Shown: piece after piece, positions 48,701-57,700 of the stretch
Position numbering within the stretch: the stretch's first letter is position 1
How the letters are laid out: each line of letters opens with the position of its first letter
DNA from: Spisula solida
Taxonomy: Eukaryota; Mollusca; Bivalvia; Venerida; Mactridae
Direction: 5' to 3'
Length of the DNA: 64,000 nucleotides
NCBI GenBank assembly: GCA_947247005.1
Contig: OX365948.1
Span: 58,069,401 to 58,133,400 of the forward strand
The notes under the pieces: model-generated
What the model was told of the DNA's origin: nothing
What the model saw: only the letters and a program-made list of their open reading frames with translations
Databases searched by the model: none
Position numbers and translations under genes: made by a program

Positions 48701-51700
48701 ACTGTGGAAGTCGTAGTACATCTCAAGGGTAGTAGAATAATCAGTGGGAGCATAATCAAATTACGTATAACGAATCCGTTTTCCTTTCGGTCGACGGGAT
48801 TTACAGACATACACGGATACCCGGTATTGTCTTGAGCGGCCTAACTTATCCACATTTATATTATACGTTGAATTATTTAGAAACCATGTTAGTGTGTGAT
48901 TAAATCGAATATTACTGGAAATGGTGTTGTCTTCATATCGAGTAATAAAATAATGAACTGTTGAAGTTGACTTGTCACCAATGGTCTACAGTATTTACTT
49001 ATCACTACAGCAGGTGTTAAGTGCCGTATGGCGGCTGTCAAAAGTCTCCCCGTACTTCACTTCAGTGTACATGTAGTTATCATTCATAATTACCTCCCTT
49101 TATGGTGAATTATGCACATAATTCGGGGTCCACAGTGTGTCATTCATTGCAGAGTGAGGCTTGCTTGGGGATGTGGATGGTTCATTCTGCGTCTGATTTT
49201 TGAATGGATGGCTAGGCACTGCCGTCGTTACTGTGTGGCTTTGTATTGTCTGTGCGCTACAGTATTTGTATTAAACTATGGTATATTTCGGCACTGTGAT
49301 TCTGTATTACAGGTCTAGCTGTACCTACTGTTGGTGTGACTGTCTTATAGTATGACACTGTGATTCTGTATTACAGGTCTAGCTGTGCCTGCTGTTGGTG
49401 TGACTGTATTATAGTATGACACTGTGCTTCTGTATTACGGGTCTAGCTGTGCCTACTGTTGGTGAGACTGTCTTATAGTATGGCACTGTGATTCTGTATT
49501 ACAGGTCTAGCTGTACCTACTGTTGGTGAGACTGTCTTATAGTATGGCACTGTGATTCTCTATTACAGGTCAAGCTGTACCTACTGTTGGTGTGACTGTC
49601 TTATAGTATGGCACTGTGATTCTGTATTACAGGTCTAGCTGTACCTACTGTTGGTGAGACTGTCTTATAGTATGACACTGTGATTCTGTATTACAGGTCT
49701 AGCTGTGCCTACTGTTGGTGTGACTGTATTATAGTATGACACTGTGATTCTGTATTACAGGTCTAGCTGTGCCTACTGTTGGTGAGACTGTCTTATAGTA
49801 TGGCACTGTGATTCTGTATTACAGGTCTAGCTGTACCTACTGTTGGTGAGACTGTCTTATAGTATGGCACTGTGATTCTGTATTACAGGTCTAGCTGTAC
49901 CTACTGTTGGTGAGACTGTCTTATAGTATGGCACTGTGATTCTGTATTACAGGTCAAGCTGTACCTACTGTTGGTGTGACTGTCGTATAGTATGGCACTG
50001 TGATTCTGTATTACAGGTCTAGCTGTACCTACTGTTGGTGTGACTGTCTTATAGTATTGCACTGTGATTCTGTATTACAGGTCTGGCTGTACCTACTGTT
50101 GGTGAGACTGTTTTATAGTATGGCACTGTGATTCTGTATTACAGGTCTAGCTGTACCACGCATGTTAATTAAATGTATATGACACTCTATATTAACGTAA
50201 ATATGCTGTCGCTTATACATATCGATTGGCCGATTAACAATGTTACCGCGGTAAGCGTAAACACTGATTTTCAATAACTAGGTCCATGCCATGTTCCGTT
50301 GTTTTATTAACAAACAAACCACTGGAAAGCTAACAAATATGTCTCTACAGAAGGTTATTACATCAGCCCAAACACTGCGATAAAATAATCTCTTCCATCG
50401 TCCATAAAAAAGTTCAAATTTTCAAAACATCATCAAAATTTAAACCTTCGTTATTGTCGCCGACTCAAAATACCCAAATGAACAACGTCTTCTTTTTACG
50501 AGTAGCTCATTGGAGACGGTATTTTTTGTTTTAACATCAAGCTCAAACCTTCCTTTCAATAATTCATGAGGCAATCTGCTGTCCATTGCCAGCTATAGTG
50601 TCAAATTTTAATGCGTTTCATGTGTCGCCAATTTTTTCAATTTTAAAAAACCTTCGTTATTGCCAATTAATTTAGTGTAGCAAACTAAGAAATAACTTGT
50701 TTATGACAAATGAAACATCATTATGTATACCATCAAAGCCTAAATAAGACTATAGGAATGCAGGCATATACGAATTATTTATTAAATCTCGAACACTGCG
50801 CATCATAAAATATTAACCTTTACTCAAAAGTAATAGCTTAAAACTTTCGTGATCATAAAAGATACACATTAATACTAAAACTGACTCCTGGTAGGCTATT
50901 TACACAACCAGATATATCATCTTGATGTAATAAAAACGAAATTTATGTTTAATACAGTGTTATACATTAAACTAGTTTCAGTTTTGTACACAGTTTAAAC
51001 CTTCGTGATTTAAACTTTCGTTGCCAAAATTCGAAACTAACGCTAAAAACGCAGAAGATTACAATTATATGACTTTTTGTTAGGCCTATTTGAAGTGTAG
51101 ACTTGCTTGAATGCGAAATCGCCGAGACATGTCGTAAAACATTGCTTGTATTTCCAACTAGAGTTGTGAGTATTTTTACCTTACTTTCCAACGAAAATAT
51201 TTTTTCAATAAGATTGACTGAGATAGTATCTAACTATGATATTATTTGCACAATATAACGTTTTTTCTAAGAAAAACATTTACATAAGAGAGTATGGCTT
51301 CCTTTTGGTATAACACTTGTGTTTAAATCTATAAAACCTTCGTTATCCTGCGATAACGAAGGTTATATCACTGCATTTGGTGAGCAACGTTATATTATAA
51401 CGTGTATGTACACATTTTACTTCATTGCATTTAAAAGTCTGTTACATGTGTATGAAATTGGTACCATTACATAAGTTGCAATGTGTTATGTTATTATTTG
51501 TTGAAGAGAAATCCGGACTACGGTAAAATATATAATAGTCTTCGTGTTCTGCAAGTGATTGTTAGAACAGTTATCCTATTATCCATACGCAATATCAACC
51601 TAAGTATTGCTATTGCATAGACTTATATAATTTGTTAAGTTTTATAGTGCATTAATTTAGTTACAGTCTTACGATTTGGTTTATAATTACGATAACGAAG

Positions 51701-54700
51701 GTTTCATAAAGATAACGAAAGTTTAATTTATTATATGCGTTTTTATAACTATGAACAAGAGTAATGCTGAAATCCAAACGGTATATTGTAAGCGCATGAA
51801 AGAGCAAAACAATGAAGACTACCTATGACTGGAACGAGAGAGAATGTGCCGTAATTATGTACGTTCCTCTAAACTGCCAGAAAGAAGGTGAAAAGGGAGA
51901 AACAAGCAAAACAGAAAATACTGAAAATAACAGATATGAAGACGTTAGAAAAATACAAGAAGAAAGGGAAACCTGCATTGTGGTTGAAACAAAATATGCA
52001 GTTGGTAATCATGTTACTACTGAGTGCAAAGATAGCATGTTTATTGATAACATTGTTAATCAAGACGATGAAAATCATGAAGTGATTTTTGTGAAAACTA
52101 ATATGCAGTTTATCTATTGACCTAGACATAACGACATAGTTAGATGGAAGTCTTGTTAAATATTGATACTAGTAGATGCACCAAAGGCTACTCGAAAGTC
52201 AAAGTCATTGTTAAAAAGTAGTGATAGTGACAGATAGTGTATTTTGAACATGTATGCGGTGTATACTGAAAAGTTCTGATGTCACTAAACCTTCGTTATC
52301 AGCCAGGTTGTTGGTATTGACGTTTTCAATTAGCCTGTTTGGTATTATGTTTAAGTTTTGTGTCCAAGTGTCTCTTGTACATTTCAGCATGCTTATTAAT
52401 GTAGTTACAACTTAGATACTTGCCAATGTTCCCAAAATAATTGTCAACATGTTATATTCTGATTCTCAGAAACCTTCGTTACCATTGTTATTTTACCGTC
52501 TGTCGCCATGTTATAAGTATGTTGCATTATCAAAATGATATCATAACGTGTTTTGTGGTAAATTGAAATCAAAAACACCATAGAAACGTGTTTTATGTTT
52601 GTATACGTTTGCCAGTTTGACTTTTAAGTGTTGTTCTGATTAATTGCTGATATTTCAGGTATGACTTTGAAATAAGTTTTCTTCAACTTTTTAATATGAT
52701 AGTACTAAATATTCATTGTAAATGCATGTTATACATTGTTGTACTTGTTCATCCTAGTTCTGAACATTAAACAATTCTTTAGATTAAAAATATGTTGCTT
52801 TTTTGTATTTATCCATTATAACACAAAACCTTCGTTATTATTTGGCTGATTGTTAATGTTTGATGTACTTTAAAAATTATATGTAGATGGATCGAAAATA
52901 ATGGTTCATTTGAATTCTATATACGATTAACAAGTTGCACTTGGGTTGATGCGCGATCACACAATAAAGCATTGTTTGTTTCAATGAAAGTTAAAGCAAG
53001 CACATACTTATATTTATTTTGTTTACAGCCAAATGATTAGTGCGAATATATCGGTAGAAATTCAAACTTGTTATTTGATCACTTCGTTCAGACCTGATCA
53101 CATTTAGAATCGCCATACATCATAATTGCGATTACAGTAAGTTGAGCTATATTTTTGATATAGTATTTCAAATAAGTGTGCAATTAACATCATAGGGCTG
53201 TGATAACGGAGGTTTTGTAAGTACTAGAATTGGTTTCTACCTACCTGTGTTTGCATGATCATAACATAAAAACTACGAAAGTGTTGCATTCAAGATTTTC
53301 GGGCATGGTTACTGGATGATATATCAAACTTTTAAGGTAAGATCAAACTGAATCAGGAAAGGTCGCATTTTTACTTTTTTTCCTTACCGTTTGGACCTAG
53401 TTATTGAAAATCAGTGATAACGCACTAGTCAAATTCTACCCTGCTTTATGTAAGACCTTATAATTTTCGTATCTATTATCTGATTTTAAATATTTAAAGC
53501 TTGTAATGAAGCAGAGATATATGTCTGTCTTTTAATACAACATTCATCACGATACCCTAATTATTAAATCCACGGCGACGAGTAAGAATCCGTTCCGCGT
53601 AAAAGTAAGTTTAAAATACCCCTTTTTTTACCAAATAAAAATACAACCAACGGTCGAAAATTATCAAATATGAATTTAATTTTCGATCGATTTTGTTCAT
53701 TAAAACTTGTTTTAAAAGCTAATACTTTAAGGTTTTATAAAATGTAAAACTTATTTATTTAGCATTTGTGAGTTGTCGACCACCAACGATTTGATTAAAC
53801 TTCGTGCATTTATGTACTAATTATTGCAAATAAATTTTCAAAATGGCGGAATCACGTCGAAACGCGTGTGAAACGGGCACCTGCACACCTTCCATGCGCT
53901 AATTGAAAACATATTTTTGATTGAAACTTGTTTTAATTGTGAGATTAAATACGTTTTGAGGTACTGGTTGTACTTTTTTCTGGTTTCTATTGGTTCTGTC
54001 TTTACAAAATGGAGTCAAAGATAGTGATTTTTGTCACGATGAGGGATTTTTTTTTTCGGTAGCTGTATTGAACTTGCGGACTTATTGCCGAATGTTAATT
54101 ATAAAATGGCGATTATTTACAATATAACCTGCTATTAAATGCATTTTGAGAGGTATTGTTTGCATTAAATTACGAACCATGATGCTAGCTTTTGAAAAAA
54201 TCGCCACAAAAGATGATCAATGGTCGGCGTAGTTTACATCAAACATTATTATGAATACGTCTGTTCTGTTTAATTTCGTTGGAGGTCGACAACTCGCAAA
54301 TGCTTTAAAAATAAGTTTTACATTTTATAAAACCTTACAGTATAAGCTTTTAAAACAAGCTTTAATGAACAAAATCGATCGAAAATTAAATTCATGTTTG
54401 ATGATTTTCGACCGTTGATTGAATTTTTATTTGGTAAAAAACGGGATATTTTAAACTTACTTTTACGCGGAACGGATTCTTACTCGTCGCCGTGGATTTA
54501 ATAACTAGGGTATCATGATGAATGTTGTATTAATAGACAGGCATATATCTCTGCTTCATTACAAGCTTTGAATATTTAAAATCGGATAATAGATACGAAA
54601 ATTATGAGGTCTTACATAAAGCAGGGTAGAATTTGACTAGTGCGATTTACGCTTAACGCGGTAACATTGTTAATCTGCCTATCGATATGTGTGAGCGACA

Positions 54701-57700
54701 GCATATTACCCCTTTTACGTACGTTAATATAGAGTGTCATATACATTTAATTAACATGCGTGGCTGTACCTACTGTTGGTGTGACTGTCTTATAGTATTG
54801 CACTGTGATTCTGTATTACAGGTCTAGCTGTGCCTACTGTTGGTGAGACTGTCTTATTGTATGGCTCTGTGATTCTGTATTACAGGTCTAGCTGTACCTA
54901 CTGTTGGTGAGACTGTCTTATAGTATGGCACTGTGATTCTGTATTACAGGTCTGGCTGTGCCTACTGTTGGTTAGACTGTCTTATAGTATGGCACTGTGA
55001 TTCTGTATTACAGGTCTAGCTGTACCTACTGTTGGTGAGACTGTCTTATAGTATGGCACTGTGATTCTCTATTACAGGTCAAGATGTACCTACTGTTGGT
55101 GTGACTGTCTTATAGTATGGCACTGTGATTCTGTATTACAGGTCTAGCTGTACCTACTGTTGGTGAGACTGTCTTATTGTATGGCTCTGTGATTCTGTAT
55201 TACAGGTCTAGCTGTACCTACTGTTGGTGAGACTGTCTTATAGTATGGCACTGTGATTCTGTATTACAGGTCTGGCTGTGCCTACTGTTGGTGAGACTGT
55301 CTTATAGTATGGCACTGTGATTCTGTATTACAGGTCTGGCTGTGCCTACTGTTGGAGTGACTGTCTTATAGTATGGCACTCTGATTCTGTATTACAGGTC
55401 TGGCTGTGCCTACTGTTGGTGAGACTGTCTTATAGTATGGCACTGTGATTCTGTATTACAGGTCTAGCTGTACCTACTGTTGGTGAGACTGTCTTATAGT
55501 ATGGCACTGTGATTCTACATGTATTACAGGTCTAGCTGTACCTACTGTTGGTGAGACTGTCTTATAGTATGGCACTGTGATTCTGTATTACAGGTCTAGC
55601 TGTACCTACTGTTGGTGAGACTGTCTTATAGTATGGCACTGTGATTCTGTATTACAGGTCTAGCTGTGCCTACTGTTGGTGAGACTGTCTTATAATATGG
55701 CACTGTGATTCTGTATTACAGGTCTGGCTGTGCCTACTGTTGGTGTCAATGCATTTGCTACAGTAAAAGATCTGATTGATAAAATGGTCACAGTCAAGTG
55801 AGTGCTTTCTTTTCATACATTTGCATCTGTTTGGGTTCTATTGAAGTTCTTGGGTACTGTCTTATCAAAGTACCCATGGAAAATCCTAAACTTACGTTGA
55901 AATTTGAATTATTCATATCATGCAAATTGGGGACATATATGGTTTGGCGACATTCTTTAACTGAATCATTTTCAGTATTGCAGATCAATTTACAACACTT
56001 TCTAGTTGTAAAAGTATTATAAAGAATTTAAATTTGAGGGTAAGATTAAGATCACTGTTTGATGAGACAATACCTGGAACCTGAGCTGCAGTATTAAGGC
56101 ATGTTTTGTTCAATGTTTGATTATTGATGGAGAACCATGCTTAGACAGGAACTAGGGGAGTTAACTCAATGACTCACACTAAGAAAATGCTAAGCTGTGT
56201 TGCCTCCTTAAGTAAAGTTATATTTATATAGCGTCCATGGCCGAGTGGTTAGGGCGTTGGCCTTGGAAGTTGGTGATCGAAGGTTCGAATCCCGTCAGAA
56301 GCTGGATTAGAACTGATGCTGTCTGTTGGTGAGCCGCCAGCTAGCTAAAGAATGGTTACCGTAGGCCCAACTCTACCAGGCACCCGACAATAAAGAGAAG
56401 GGATTTGGGAGGTACTGTGCACATAAAAGAAAGGTGTCACATAAGTCAAATTGGCTGGCCTTTTCAATAAGGGTGACACTATAATGAAAAAGGCCTTTAC
56501 CTTATTATTATCTTTACAGTTTGCTATAATATTGTGTTACATTTTGTGTATTAAAACTTTGTATAACAGTTATAGTATATGCATGTTTATTTGATGTATG
56601 TATAATGCTAGTACATCCATAGCTCAATGGTTAGTGTGCTTGCCGTCTAATCTGGCCACCTGGGTTCAAATACGGATGGAGGCATTCATATGCCTGCCAT
56701 ATTTCAGCTTTCTGACAAATAAAGGCTTTGCTTGGCACAGACAACTAGGGATAAAGACAGGGGAGCTAACCTCATCATCTTTGTTTAAATCACAAAGATT
56801 GATGGAATAGTTTAGTCAAAATGATTTTTGTTTTTTCAGAGAGGAAACAATTGCATTGTCTATATTGAGATTAATAGAATTGGAGAAAGCTATTGTAGAA
56901 GGGGCCGGGGCTACAGGGCTTGCTGCTGTGGTGGAGGGGCTGGTTCCAGAATTACATGGAAAAAGGTACCCACTCCCCAGTATTGTATTCCATTAATGTT
57001 CCATTTGTTTTATAGTGTACTTTTGACTCCCTATGGGTGTATGTATTTTGAGCCCCTCGTTTGTTCTGCCTTCTTAAGGATAATAATAATAATGACGACT
57101 TTAAGAGGCGACACAAATGAGAGAGCCCAGTCTTCCCTGTGAGCCTCTAGAGGGTACCTTCACATCCTTTTACTATGCTGACATAGTGCTACCTCTGTAG
57201 ATGTGTTACTATTCATCAAAATTTTATTCTGATAACTCGGATTCAATATTAAACTCAGGTTGGATTGAATACATATATCATCTAAGCTTTGAAAAATTAC
57301 AGTTAGATTTTAGTTACAATTTACCAATAGTTATTTCTCCTGTTTACTCAAAACTTTTCTGGTTTCTGATAAGATACTTGTATGTTTTGTCTGTAAAGCC
57401 TAGGCCCCATTGAGGAACTCCCGATTTCTTCCGATACCACAGATTCATCACAATTCCTTCAGATATCACAAATTGTCTCATGACTTTTCCGAAGCTTCAC
57501 CTAGACCACAAGGAACCTGTTCTCGATGTACTGATAGCTCATTAATTTCAAACAGGAGTACATCGCCGAGGCAAAAAATGCTCAGTGGGACCTAGGCTTA
57601 AACAATGAGTGATTATATTGTAGAGTTGTTGTAGCATTGTGCGGAGGTAACATTGATACCACAGCTTTAGGTCGGGTTATAGAACGAGGTCTTGCTGCAG

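Noticed and set aside
42488..48955. LTR retrotransposon with A or B as the LTR
   Set aside because: A and B are different sequences placed at opposite ends of each unit, the interiors have no gag/pol, and no primer-binding or polypurine site was seen.
49301..55721. CRISPR-like array
   Set aside because: The whole 64-bp unit is repeated with no unique spacers, and it copies a local splice junction in an animal gene.
56229..56300. Functional tRNA-Ser or tRNA-Leu gene
   Set aside because: The A and B boxes are good, but the ends do not pair as an acceptor stem and a SINE body follows.
56828..57142. 104-codon frame with CCCGGGAG
   Set aside because: It is an out-of-frame reading of lyase exon 10 ([26 protein letters not shown]).
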